Below, one piece after another: positions 8,280 to 18,539 of a DNA stretch of 64,000 bases. How positions within the stretch are numbered: the stretch's first letter is position 1; the number at the start of each line of letters is the position of its first letter. The stretch covers positions 79,687 through 143,686 of the forward strand of contig CANQXE010000005.1 of NCBI GenBank assembly GCA_947627725.1, written 5' to 3'. The stretch is from an uncultured Clostridia bacterium. Lineage in GTDB: Bacteria; Bacillota; Clostridia; Oscillospirales; Acutalibacteraceae. The notes beneath the pieces were generated by a model. That model was given only the letters and a program-made list of their open reading frames with translations. It was not told where the DNA came from and searched no databases. Both the position numbers and the translations under genes were made by a program.

Positions 8280-9032
8280 TCAGTCAATAAGCTCCTTCAT
8301 ATCATATAGTCCAGCTGTCTTGCCTTTCATATATATTGCGGCGTTAACTGCTCCTACGGCAAAAATTTCTTTACTTCTTGCTGAATGAGAAAGGGTGATA
8401 ATTTCATCACGTCCCGCGAAAATAATATCGTGCTCGCCAACAATGGTGCCTCCTCTTATTGAGTGGAGACCGATTTCATTTTTACTTCTCTTTTCTCGCT
8501 TTGAGTGGCGGTCATATTCATATTTCATATGATTAGGTGTAACCTCGCATATTGCGTCAGCAAGCATTAATGCTGTGCCGCTCGGTGCGTCGAGTTTTTG
8601 ATTATGATGCTTTTCCACAATTTCAATATCAAAATCATTTCCGAGTATTTCGACAGCCTTCTTCGCAAGGTTTGCAAGAAGATTGATACCGAGACTCATA
8701 TTGTAGGTAAAGAAAATCGGCGAGGATTTCGACGTTTCCTTAATTTTCATTTTTTGTTCTTCATCATAGCCTGTTGTAGCAATAACAAGCGGTGTGCCTG
8801 TCTTTTTTGAGTAGCTTAATAAATCATCGAGCAGGACAGGATTTGTAAAATCAATTATAACATCAGCCGTTTCGGTGATTTCATCCATTGTCTTATAAAC
8901 AGGGAAGGGAGCATTTGCTTCATTATTCAAATCAACACCGGCAACGATTTTGCAATCCTCACGCGCCGATATAACGCTTTGAAGCACCCTGCCCATTTTA
9001 CCGTTTGCGCCGGTAATTATAATTCTTGTCAT
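8280..9032 (-). CDS. dapB: 4-hydroxy-tetrahydrodipicolinate reductase
   Basis: A 250-residue NAD(P)H-dependent reductase of the lysine/diaminopimelate pathway. The N-terminal dinucleotide-binding motif GANGKMGR is at 8-15. The signature EKHHNQKLDAPSGTA (near 141-155) holds the catalytic His and Lys. It is the last gene of the asd-dapA-dapB unit, 26 nt after dapA. No dapF or lysA is present here. Confidence 0.97.
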   Translation of the reverse strand: MTRIIITGANGKMGRVLQSVISAREDCKIVAGVDLNNEANAPFPVYKTMDEITETADVIIDFTNPVLLDDLLSYSKKTGTPLVIATTGYDEEQKMKIKETSKSSPIFFTYNMSLGINLLANLAKKAVEILGNDFDIEIVEKHHNQKLDAPSGTALMLADAICEVTPNHMKYEYDRHSKREKRSKNEIGLHSIRGGTIVGEHDIIFAGRDEIITLSHSARSKEIFAVGAVNAAIYMKGKTAGLYDMKELID

Positions 9033-9058
9033 TTTATAATTCCTCTTAAACCTTAATA

Positions 9059-9949
9059 TTACTTTATAAGACCGTATTCCTTCATTGTATCGGCAACATA
9101 TGCCTTATTCTTATCATCCATTTCAATAAGCGGAAGTCTGCACGGACCCGCGCTGAAACCGATAAGGCTTACCGCCTCTTTTACGGGAATAGGATTAACA
9201 TCAACAAACATAGCCTTTGCAAGCTTTAAGTATTTATCCATCATATTCTTGCTGCCTGTCTTGTCGCCGTCAAGATATTTCTGCACGATATCGTGTGTTT
9301 CCTGAGGACAGATGTTTGAAAGAACGCTTATAACGCCCTTTCCGCCAAGCTCCATAATATCATAAATCTGATCGTCATTGCCGCTCCAGATATTAAGCTC
9401 ATCACCGCAAAGCTCATTGATTTTTTTAATCTGCTCAAGATTTCCTGAAGCCTCTTTAATTCCGTTGATTCTCGGCAGTTTTGAAAGCTCATAAGCTGTT
9501 TCGGGGCTGATATTGAGACCTGTTCTTGACGGAACATTGTAAAGAATGATAGGCAGATTTGTTGCGTCATGAATTGCGGTATAGTGCGCAATAAGACCTC
9601 TCTGGCTTGTTTTATTATAATACGGTGTAACGAGCAGGAGCGCGTCTGCACCTGCATCGCAAGCCTCTCTGCTTATTTCAATGGCGCAGGCAGTAGAGTT
9701 TGAGCCGGTGCCCGCAATAACAGGAACCCTGTGATTTACATAATTAACGCACCATTTGATTGCCTCGTTATGCTCAACAACCTTTAAAGTTGAAGATTCG
9801 CCTGTTGTACCGCATACAACAATTGCGTCAGTACCGTTTTCAATCTGAAAATCAATAAATCTTCCGAATTCCTCATAATTTACCGATCCGTCATCCTTCA
9901 TAGGTGTGATGATTGCGACAGCAGCACCTGTAAAAATTGGATTTTTCAT
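9059..9949 (-). CDS. dapA: 4-hydroxy-tetrahydrodipicolinate synthase
   Basis: A 296-residue TIM-barrel aldolase condensing pyruvate with aspartate semialdehyde. GTTGEST is near residues 48-54, the Tyr of YNVPSRTG near 138, and the Schiff-base Lys is in GIKEASG near 167. ATG 9949 has a GGAGAG-type SD. It lies 47 nt downstream of asd. Confidence 0.97.
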   Translation of the reverse strand: MKNPIFTGAAVAIITPMKDDGSVNYEEFGRFIDFQIENGTDAIVVCGTTGESSTLKVVEHNEAIKWCVNYVNHRVPVIAGTGSNSTACAIEISREACDAGADALLLVTPYYNKTSQRGLIAHYTAIHDATNLPIILYNVPSRTGLNISPETAYELSKLPRINGIKEASGNLEQIKKINELCGDELNIWSGNDDQIYDIMELGGKGVISVLSNICPQETHDIVQKYLDGDKTGSKNMMDKYLKLAKAMFVDVNPIPVKEAVSLIGFSAGPCRLPLIEMDDKNKAYVADTMKEYGLIK

Positions 9950-9996
9950 ATGTATATTCTCTCCTTTAGTTCAAATTATTGCTGAGAAATTTAAGA

Positions 9997-11082
9997 TTAG
10001 TCCATATAACCCTCTGCGGCTAAAAGCTCCGCAAGAAGAACGGCACCGCCCGCAGCGCCTCTCAATGTATTGTGTGAAAGACAAACAAATTTATAGTCGT
10101 ACTGAGTATCCTCTCTGAGTCTGCCTATTGAAACAGCCATACCGTTTTCAAGCATTCTTTCGGATTTAATTTGAGGTCTGTCATCATCCGTGAAATAATG
10201 TAAGAATTTCTTTGGTGCTGAGGGGAGATTAAGCTCCTGCGCACGACCTGAAAAATTGTTCCATATTTCGATTATTTCTTCTTCTGAGGGCTTATTTTCA
10301 AAGTCAACAAAGACTGCGCCGAGATGACCGTTTGAAACCGGAACGCGGATGCATTGTGCAGTAAAATTCGGCTTATCCGCTGATTTTATAACATCTCCGT
10401 CAATTTTACCCATAAGCTTAAGAGGCTCTTTTTCGCTCTTTTCCTCTTCACCGCCGATAAAAGGAATAACATTGTCTACCATTTCTGGCCATGTATCAAA
10501 TGTTTTTCCTGCGCCTGAAATTGCCTGATATGTGCATACCAAGACATTTTTAACACCATATTTTTTATGCAGAGGGAAGATAGCGGGTACATATGACTGA
10601 AGCGAGCAGTTTGATTTAACCGCAATGAATCCACGCTTTGTACCGAGCCGTTTTCTTTGAGCGGGAATTATATTTATATGCTCAGCGTTAAGTTCTGGCA
10701 CAACCATAGGAACATCATCTGTAAATCGGTGAGCGCTGTTGTTTGAAACAACAGGGCATTCATGCTTTGCGTATTCCTCCTCAAGCGCTTTTATTTCATC
10801 CTTTTTCATGTCAACGGCGCAGAATACAAAATCAACCATTGAAGTGATTTTTTCAATATCTCCCGTTGCGTCCATAACAATAATATCCTGCATTGATTCG
10901 GGAATCTCAACATCCATACACCATTTTTTACCAACAGCTTCTTTATACGTTTTTCCGGCGCTTCTTGAAGAAGCCGCAAGGCATACAACATTGAACCACG
11001 GGTGACCGTCAAGAAGAGTGGCAAATCTCTGACCAACCATACCCGTTGCACCGACAATACCTACATTAAACTTTTTTTCCAT
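9997..11082 (-). CDS. asd: Aspartate-semialdehyde dehydrogenase, fungal/archaeal-type
   Basis: A 361-residue enzyme reducing aspartyl phosphate to aspartate semialdehyde. The N-terminus has GATGMVGQRF (10-19). The active-site Cys is in KSNCSLQSY and the His in VSNGHLGAVF. Its length and the NCSLQ motif place it in the fungal/archaeal-type subfamily rather than the shorter form common in Bacillus. First gene of asd-dapA-dapB, diverging from queA. Confidence 0.94.
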   Translation of the reverse strand: MEKKFNVGIVGATGMVGQRFATLLDGHPWFNVVCLAASSRSAGKTYKEAVGKKWCMDVEIPESMQDIIVMDATGDIEKITSMVDFVFCAVDMKKDEIKALEEEYAKHECPVVSNNSAHRFTDDVPMVVPELNAEHINIIPAQRKRLGTKRGFIAVKSNCSLQSYVPAIFPLHKKYGVKNVLVCTYQAISGAGKTFDTWPEMVDNVIPFIGGEEEKSEKEPLKLMGKIDGDVIKSADKPNFTAQCIRVPVSNGHLGAVFVDFENKPSEEEIIEIWNNFSGRAQELNLPSAPKKFLHYFTDDDRPQIKSERMLENGMAVSIGRLREDTQYDYKFVCLSHNTLRGAAGGAVLLAELLAAEGYMD

Positions 11083-11246
11083 AAGTAAAACTCCTTAAAA
11101 AATACCTTGTAAAACAAAATGATATGCAATATAATATATAAATACTAAAAGTGAAATCAGTATTTTTTATTGATATTTCAATTTTTTATGCTTTATATAA
11201 TATCACTTATTACATATATATGTCAATTATAATTATGGAGAAATAA
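11083..11246. promoter_or_regulatory. Divergent asd/queA promoter region
   Basis: A 164-bp AT-rich gap between divergent genes. A TATAAT at 11196-11201 and TTGATA at 11170-11175 face queA but are 20 bp apart, longer than ideal. AT-rich hexamers face asd without a clean -35/-10 pair. There is no room for, and no sign of, a lysine riboswitch or T-box ahead of asd. Confidence 0.4.
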
Positions 11247-13410
<2,164 letters not shown>

Positions 13411-13417
13411 AAAAGGC

Positions 13418-13446
13418 TTGCAAATTCTGATTGTTTCTAATATAAT
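13418..13446 (+). promoter_or_regulatory. yajC promoter
   Basis: TTGCAA (13418-13423) and TATAAT (13441-13446) with a 17-bp spacer, starting 7 bases after the tgt stop. yajC can therefore be expressed independently of queA-tgt. Confidence 0.8.
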
Positions 13447-13474
13447 ATTTTTATCAATTTAGGAGGACAAATTT

Positions 13475-13906
13475 ATGAATTCAATTATATTATTTGCTCA
13501 GTCATCAGGAGCAGCCGCAGGCGGTACAGGCTCTTCAACATCATTTATCATTATGATGATTGTATTATTTGCAGTTATGTATTTTCTTATGATTCGTCCG
13601 CAGAAAAAGCGTCAGAAAGAAGAACAGGAAATGCGCGCTTCTCTTGAAATCGGCGACGAAATCGTAACAATCGGCGGTATTGTCGGAAAGGTTGTTACTA
13701 TCCGTGAAAACGATATTGTTATTGAAACAGGCTCGGACAGAAATAAAATGAAGATTGAACGCTGGGCAGTCAATACGAATAAGACAAAGATGGAGCAGCA
13801 TCAGAAAGAGATTGAGGCTGCTCGTGAGGCTGCAAAGGCTAAGAAAGCAGACAAAAAATCCAAGAAAGAAATTGTTGACGAAACAAAGACAGATAAAAAA
13901 GATTAA
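13475..13906 (+). CDS. yajC: Sec translocase accessory subunit YajC
   Basis: A 143-residue protein with one N-terminal membrane segment (about 23-40) followed by the YajC signature MIRPQKKRQKEEQEM (near 39-53) and a beta-rich domain (GDEIVTIGGIVGKV). The C-terminus from about 112 is Lys/Glu-rich. AGGAGG precedes ATG 13475. Its position after tgt is the usual one. Confidence 0.95.
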   Translation: MNSIILFAQSSGAAAGGTGSSTSFIIMMIVLFAVMYFLMIRPQKKRQKEEQEMRASLEIGDEIVTIGGIVGKVVTIRENDIVIETGSDRNKMKIERWAVNTNKTKMEQHQKEIEAAREAAKAKKADKKSKKEIVDETKTDKKD

Positions 13907-13932
13907 TTAAATAACATTCGTTCTAAAATATT

Positions 13933-13966
13933 ATCCCTCCGAATATTAATTTTCGGAGGGATTTTT
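13933..13966 (+). terminator. Hairpin: yajC terminator with the next gene's SD in its 3' arm
   Basis: Perfect 11-bp stem ATCCCTCCGAA/TTCGGAGGGAT (13933-13943 with 13952-13962) and TTTTT, directly followed by ATG 13967. It looks like an intrinsic terminator, yet the 3' arm contains GGAGGG, the only SD for the next gene. In read-through transcripts the SD would be paired, so the hairpin probably limits both transcription and translation of that gene. Confidence 0.8.
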
Positions 13967-14359
13967 ATGCGTAAAATCACATCTTCTGGAAATACGCGCG
14001 CGCTTCTTATCAAATTTGCCGTTAAAATCGCACTGTCAACCGTTTTCAGTATTTTTCTGCTTAGCTCTGTCTGTTCATTCATTGTACTTAAGCTTGATAT
14101 TGATTTGAATGTTTTACAGTATCTTGGCACAGGAGTCTGCATTGCTTCGGCATTTCTGATTTCATTTATCAGTACAACGGAATTCAAGAATAATTTTCTT
14201 GTTCTCGCAATGATTTCCGTTCTGCCTCTTTTAGTTTATACTGTAGTGAATTTTTGTGTAAACAAAACGGATACGGTGTTTATTATTGTTAAGCTGGCGG
14301 GAGTTATTCTTTGCGCGTTAGCAGTCTCTTTAATTAGGTCCGGCAAGAAGTCAAGGTGA
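13967..14359 (+). CDS. TIGR04086-type small membrane protein
   Basis: A 130-residue hydrophobic protein with four predicted membrane helices (about 10-35, 41-62, 68-88 and 98-125) and short loops. It resembles the TIGR04086/YrzE family often found after yajC in Clostridia; function unknown. Its SD lies inside the preceding hairpin. It overlaps nothing and is followed 4 nt later by another membrane protein gene. Confidence 0.7.
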   Translation: MRKITSSGNTRALLIKFAVKIALSTVFSIFLLSSVCSFIVLKLDIDLNVLQYLGTGVCIASAFLISFISTTEFKNNFLVLAMISVLPLLVYTVVNFCVNKTDTVFIIVKLAGVILCALAVSLIRSGKKSR

Positions 14360-14363
14360 GCAT

Positions 14364-15005
14364 ATGCAAGAGGAAGATTTAGTTATTTTTGAAAATGACA
14401 TAAAAAAAGAAAAGAAGGAAAAGAAGAAAAAAAAGAATAAACCTTCATTTGATTTCAATGAGAATAAGTCAATTATTTATACTGCGCTTTTTTATTCTTT
14501 CGGACTTTTTATAGGAGCATATTTTTACAAAATCTCATCAAGCGATACTCTTAATTCACTTCTTAAGCCTGAGAAAGAAAGTATGTTAAACCTTTTTATT
14601 TCAAATTTTTGCATCTATTTTTCGTTATTTGTCCTTGTTGTTTTCTTGGGATTTTGCTTAATCGGTTACCCGATTATAAATATTATACCGACTGTAATAG
14701 GAATAGTTACCGGAATCAAATCATCATATCTTTATTTAAATTATTCAGTAAAGGGAATAGGATATTCGCTGGTGATGCTTGTTCCTTATGCTGCATTACT
14801 ATTAACCGTTCTTTCTTTCACTATAAAGCTCAGCTCTCAATTATCAAAGCAGCTCATCAGTATTACCAAGAACACCGATGAGCATAAGGAATTTAATATT
14901 AAACCCTATATAAAAAAATATCTTTTGCTTGCGCTTTGCATTACTGTTACAGCGCTTATTGACGCAAGTCTTACAGCCCTTTTATTTACTGTCGTTACCA
15001 TTTAG
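14364..15005 (+). CDS. Unknown membrane protein with lysine-rich N-terminus
   Basis: A 213-residue protein I do not recognise. Residues 11-27 are almost all Lys/Glu, followed by about five hydrophobic segments (near 36-53, 75-100, 103-120, 130-150 and 185-210). A Yip1-like channel or transporter fold is possible but unsupported. An AGGTGAG SD overlaps the preceding stop, so it is coupled to the TIGR04086-type gene. Its 3' end overlaps the convergent recombinase gene by 11 nt. Confidence 0.75.
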   Translation: MQEEDLVIFENDIKKEKKEKKKKKNKPSFDFNENKSIIYTALFYSFGLFIGAYFYKISSSDTLNSLLKPEKESMLNLFISNFCIYFSLFVLVVFLGFCLIGYPIINIIPTVIGIVTGIKSSYLYLNYSVKGIGYSLVMLVPYAALLLTVLSFTIKLSSQLSKQLISITKNTDEHKEFNIKPYIKKYLLLALCITVTALIDASLTALLFTVVTI

Positions 15006-15969
15006 CCTTTTCCTTTGACAGCGGATTAGACTCAATAGCTTTTCTTGAAGCGTCGTCACTTATATGTGTATAAATTTCTGTCGTTCCGAGATTTTCGTGA
15101 CCGAGAATTTCCTTCAGCAATAGCAAATCAACATTGCCGTGACGGTACATAAGCGTTGCGGCGGTATGCCTCAGCTTGTGAACAGACAGACCTCGGTCGC
15201 CAAGACCTGCCTTTGTAAGATATGAATATACAATATGCTGAACTGTTTTCGGACTGATTCTTTGATTTCTTGTACTCAAAAATAAAGCCTTATCCTTAAC
15301 GCCGTCATTTGGTCTGACCTTCATATAATTGACAATTGCGTCAATGCAGGCTTGATTAAGGTAAACAATCCGTTCCTTATTGCCTTTACCCACAATCGTA
15401 AGAGAGCCGTCCTCCTTAATGTCGTTGTAATCAATGGATACAAGCTCGCTTAAACGCATACCGCAGTTTAAAAACAGCGTAATCATTGCATAGTCACGCT
15501 CCTTAAACTTACCGTCGATTACAGACAGTAATTTTTCCGCCTCCTCTAATGTCAGGTATTTAGGGAGCGCCTTTCTTGTTTTCGGAGCGTCAAGGCTCTT
15601 CATGGGATTACTTTCCATAAGACCGAGATTATCTGATAAATACGTATAAAATCTACGTATTGCCACAACTCGTCTTGCTCTTGTGGTTTCGTTATTGTTA
15701 CGCTCATTTTTGCAATAAATCAAAAATTGATAGGCGTTAGTTAAATTTACATTCTGTATAAATTGTAAATCAATAGGGGATAAGTCAATTTTTTCATCGG
15801 GAGTATCCTTAGAACATAATCCTTTTGTCCGTGCCAAATATCTAAAAAAGGTTCTTAAATCAGATGCATATTCAATTACGGATAATTCGCTGTGACCCTT
15901 AATAGCTTCAATGTAAATCAAATATTGCTGTACAAGCTTTGGCAGATAAATAAATTCTTCTTTGCGCAA
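14995..15969 (-). CDS. Tyrosine recombinase, XerC/XerD type
   Basis: A 324-residue site-specific recombinase. A SAM-like N-terminal domain (about 8-125) precedes the catalytic domain with all active residues visible: Arg in CGMRLSELVSID, Lys in GKGNKERIVYL, His-x-x-Arg in HKLRHTAATL, His in LGHENLGTTEIYTH, and Tyr in the same segment. The start is a TTG at 15969, 9 nt after AGGAGC. It may be the chromosomal Xer enzyme or one of several paralogues; only one is in the window. Confidence 0.92.
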   Translation of the reverse strand: MRKEEFIYLPKLVQQYLIYIEAIKGHSELSVIEYASDLRTFFRYLARTKGLCSKDTPDEKIDLSPIDLQFIQNVNLTNAYQFLIYCKNERNNNETTRARRVVAIRRFYTYLSDNLGLMESNPMKSLDAPKTRKALPKYLTLEEAEKLLSVIDGKFKERDYAMITLFLNCGMRLSELVSIDYNDIKEDGSLTIVGKGNKERIVYLNQACIDAIVNYMKVRPNDGVKDKALFLSTRNQRISPKTVQHIVYSYLTKAGLGDRGLSVHKLRHTAATLMYRHGNVDLLLLKEILGHENLGTTEIYTHISDDASRKAIESNPLSKEKAKW

Positions 15970-16195
15970 ATATAATCAGCTCCTAAAATTTATTATAAAA
16001 AAGTATAAAAAATTGATATTTTTAAAAGTATTGAATTTTTCTAAATATATTAATTTCAGTATAACTACTGGAATAATAGTATAACTTGAAAATTTATCAA
16101 ACAGAAATTTTTAAAATGATGCTCAGCTTGTCTGAAAAAAACTGAATGGCTGGAAACAACAAAATTCTAACTGAATTTACTCTATAACTCCCCTA

Positions 16196-16225
16196 AATTA
16201 TACAAAATATTAATTTTGTATAATT
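16196..16225. repeat. Perfect 13-bp inverted repeat
   Basis: Arms AATTATACAAAAT (16196-16208) and ATTTTGTATAATT (16213-16225) around ATTA. There is no T-run on either side, so it is unlikely to be a terminator. It could be a protein-binding or recombination site near the tyrosine recombinase gene. Confidence 0.7.
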
Positions 16226-16385
16226 ATATCAAAAATTTTCCCTGCTTTCAAGGATTTTTTGCTATTTTTTTATTAGCAAATAATTTTGTTTTGTTTCAAA
16301 TTTACTATAAGTGATATATGAACCCGCCAAAATTGTTTGCCGTCTGCCATTATCGGAATCCCTTATAAATAATATTCAATAATGA

Positions 16386-16423
16386 ATAACATCCGAAAGA
16401 TTTTTCAATCTCACGGATGTTAT
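16386..16423 (-). terminator. Hairpin after the toxin gene
   Basis: Ten-base arms ATAACATCCG (16386-16395) and CGGATGTTAT (16414-16423), with additional pairing inside, just past the toxin stop on the minus strand. The T-run after it is weak, so termination may be partial. Confidence 0.5.
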
Positions 16424-16424
16424 G

Positions 16425-16694
16425 TTACGTTTCGTAGTGTTTCCACATACGAAGAACTGTTATTATCTTGTTTTCTTCATTAACAGTGTATACAAGTCTG
16501 TGTTGTATATTAATTCTGCGTGAATACATACCGTCAAGGTCGCCAAGCAATTTTTCATATGGCGGAGGATTTTGAAATGGATTTTCTTTTATTATTTCTA
16601 ATAGCTTCTTTGTTTTTTCATCAAGTCCGGCAGATTTAAGGTTTTTACTATCTTTGATAGCAAGCTTAGTAAATTTTAGTGTGTATATCACCAT
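16425..16694 (-). CDS. yoeB: YoeB-family mRNA interferase toxin
   Basis: An 89-residue RelE-superfamily toxin that cleaves mRNA in the ribosomal A site. Key YoeB residues are present: E47 in PYEKL, R66 in HRLVY and H86-Y87 at the C-terminus; RRINIQHRLVY matches the Txe/YoeB signature. Its start overlaps the antitoxin end by 7 nt, the normal coupling. It lies in an AT-rich accessory pocket beside a recombinase. Confidence 0.93.
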   Translation of the reverse strand: MVIYTLKFTKLAIKDSKNLKSAGLDEKTKKLLEIIKENPFQNPPPYEKLLGDLDGMYSRRINIQHRLVYTVNEENKIITVLRMWKHYET

Positions 16695-16945
16695 TCTAAA
16701 TCACTTTCGTCAAAACATTCTTCAATAGGTGTATTTTTACCTTCGATAAGTGATTTTTTAAATTCCGGGTCTGATGAAAGATAAAGCGTTTCCATAAGGG
16801 CATTATAATCAGCCTCGCTAATTAATACCGCATTGCCTTTTTTCGTAACAATATTTACAGGCTCACTATAATTAATTGCCATATCAACGAGATTATATAA
16901 ATCACTTCTTGCGTTTGTTATGTTTACGTTATACACTTTTATCAA
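16688..16945 (-). CDS. yefM: Phd/YefM-family antitoxin
   Basis: An 85-residue antitoxin. The N-terminal Phd/YefM DNA-binding fold is visible (NITNARSDLYNLVDMAINYSEP; KKGNAVLISEADYNALMETL, each split here by family position), and an acidic C-terminus (EECFDESDLEW) should wrap the toxin. It is the first gene of the pair and probably represses its own promoter, which carries palindromic sequence downstream of the -10. Confidence 0.92.
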   Translation of the reverse strand: MIKVYNVNITNARSDLYNLVDMAINYSEPVNIVTKKGNAVLISEADYNALMETLYLSSDPEFKKSLIEGKNTPIEECFDESDLEW

Positions 16946-16974
16946 CTCCTATTACAAAATATGCGTTCGTAATC

Positions 16975-17017
16975 ACGTACGTTAATTATATTATAACCCA
17001 TTGAAACTAAAAGTCAA
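16975..17017 (-). promoter_or_regulatory. Toxin-antitoxin promoter and operator candidate
   Basis: Minus-strand TTGACT (17012-17017) and TATAAT (16990-16995) with 16-bp spacing. The palindrome ACGTACGT (16975-16982) lies at the expected transcription start, a likely site for YefM or YefM-YoeB binding. A related CGTTCGTAAT follows within 10 bp. Confidence 0.65.
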
Positions 17018-17139
17018 CATATAAATGTAAATAATAAAAATTATGATGAAAATTACCCCAAATTATTCATTTACCCAATTTCACAAACTAAAGAAGTTTT
17101 TTAACTTTTTTATTAAAAATGATTTTTTAGATAAATTAT

Positions 17140-17166
17140 AACCCGCAGGCATATGACCTGCGGGTT
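17140..17166 (-). terminator. Terminator of cwlD-radA
   Basis: Perfect 10-bp stem AACCCGCAGG/CCTGCGGGTT (17140-17149 with 17157-17166), two bases after the radA stop on the minus strand. The following sequence is AT-rich but not a pure T-run. Confidence 0.75.
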
Positions 17167-17168
17167 AA

Positions 17169-18539
17169 TTATTCTTCAACCAAAGCTGAAAAGGCGTCAC
17201 GGATATTTCTAACAGGAACAATATCCATATTAATCTTCAGTTCTTTTGTTAGTGATTTATAGTTATGAAACGGTATAATACATTTTTCAAAGCCGAGTCT
17301 GTAAGCTTCGGAAACCCTTTGCTCACAGTTGCTTACTGCCCTAATTTCGCCTGCAAGTCCTACTTCTCCGAAAGCGAGAATATTATCGCCTACTGCTTTG
17401 TCTTTAAGCGACGATACAAGCGCAAGGGCGACTGTCAAATCGGCCGCAGGCTCGTCCAGTCTTAATCCGCCGACAACATTTATGTAAGCGTCCATATTGT
17501 TGAAAAAGTATCCCGCTCTTTTTTCAAGGACTGCGAGGAGCATACTCATTCTGTTATAATCAAATCCTGTGCTCATTCTTCTCGGAGTGCCGAAGCCTGT
17601 TGCGCAGACAAGCCCCTGTACCTCGGCAAGTATCGGTCTTGTACCCTCCATTACGCACGCTACACACGTTCCTGAAGTGTTTTTCGGTCTGCCCGAAATC
17701 ATCATAAGCGAGGGGTTTAAAACTTCCTTTAACCCCTCCCCTGTCATTTCAAAAACTCCGATTTCATTAGTGGAGCCGAAGCGATTTTTAACGCCTCTGA
17801 GGATTCTGTATGAGTAATTTTTTTCTCCCTCAAAATAGAGAACCGTATCAACAATATGCTCCAAAACCTTTGGACCGGCGATTGCGCCGTCCTTATTTAC
17901 ATGGCCGACAACAATGATGGGAATACCAAGTCCCTTTGCGGTGTGCATAAAAATGTTTGTACATTCTCTGACCTGAGTAACGGAGCCTGCTGAGGATGTA
18001 ACCTCCTCGTAAACCATTGTCTGAATTGAATCAATAATAACCAAATCAGGTTTTTCATTTTTGATTGTTTCAACAATAACGGACACATCTGTCTGAGTCA
18101 GGATAAATAAATTATTTGTAGTAACACCAAGTCGGTTTGCACGCATTTTTATCTGATTGGCAGATTCCTCACCGCTTACATACAGCACTTTGAGATTTTT
18201 GCCGAGATGATGGCAAATCTGAAGAAGTATAGTAGATTTGCCGATTCCGGGATCACCGCTGATAAGTACAAGACTTCCCGATACAATCCCCCCGCCGAGC
18301 ACACGGTCAAACTCGTTATTGCCTGTCGAAATGCGTTTTTCAACATTTTCTGTTATATCGTCAAGCGCCATGATCTGACTTGATGAAGAGCCGGTAATAT
18401 TACTTTTGCCAAGCGGTGTAGAATTGGGTAGCTCCTCATTCATAGTGTTCCATTGATTGCACCCGGGACATTTACCAAACCATTTCGGCGATTCATAACC
18501 GCACTCACTGCAAATATAAATAGGTTTTGATTTTGACAT
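17169..18539 (-). CDS. radA: DNA repair protein RadA
   Basis: A 456-residue branch-migration helicase. Domains: a C4 zinc finger (CSECGY...CPGC, residues 10-27), a RecA-like ATPase with Walker A GDPGIGKS (near 95-102), the RadA-specific KNRFG motif (near 251) and a Lon-protease-like C-terminal domain. The ATG directly abuts the cwlD stop (TAA-ATG), with GGAG inside the end of cwlD, so the two are translationally linked. Confidence 0.97.
   Translation of the reverse strand: MSKSKPIYICSECGYESPKWFGKCPGCNQWNTMNEELPNSTPLGKSNITGSSSSQIMALDDITENVEKRISTGNNEFDRVLGGGIVSGSLVLISGDPGIGKSTILLQICHHLGKNLKVLYVSGEESANQIKMRANRLGVTTNNLFILTQTDVSVIVETIKNEKPDLVIIDSIQTMVYEEVTSSAGSVTQVRECTNIFMHTAKGLGIPIIVVGHVNKDGAIAGPKVLEHIVDTVLYFEGEKNYSYRILRGVKNRFGSTNEIGVFEMTGEGLKEVLNPSLMMISGRPKNTSGTCVACVMEGTRPILAEVQGLVCATGFGTPRRMSTGFDYNRMSMLLAVLEKRAGYFFNNMDAYINVVGGLRLDEPAADLTVALALVSSLKDKAVGDNILAFGEVGLAGEIRAVSNCEQRVSEAYRLGFEKCIIPFHNYKSLTKELKINMDIVPVRNIRDAFSALVEE

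Larger units (their letters stand above)
15970..16424. other. 455-bp AT-rich stretch without genes
   Basis: No convincing coding frame. It holds two direct copies of AGTATAACT (16058-16066 and 16078-16086, exactly 20 bp apart), a perfect 13-bp inverted repeat at 16196-16225, a smaller TTTGCTA/TAGCAAA hairpin near 16258-16286, and the hairpin after the toxin gene. Base composition is markedly more AT-rich than in flanking genes. Confidence 0.6.

Noticed and set aside
11083..11246. Lysine riboswitch or T-box before asd-dapA-dapB
   Set aside because: The 164-bp gap is too short and shows neither the lysine aptamer core nor a T-box sequence.
16196..16225. dif site for the Xer recombinase
   Set aside because: The arms are symmetrical but do not resemble the Firmicutes dif consensus, and the central spacing differs from the usual 6 bp; kept only as an inverted repeat.
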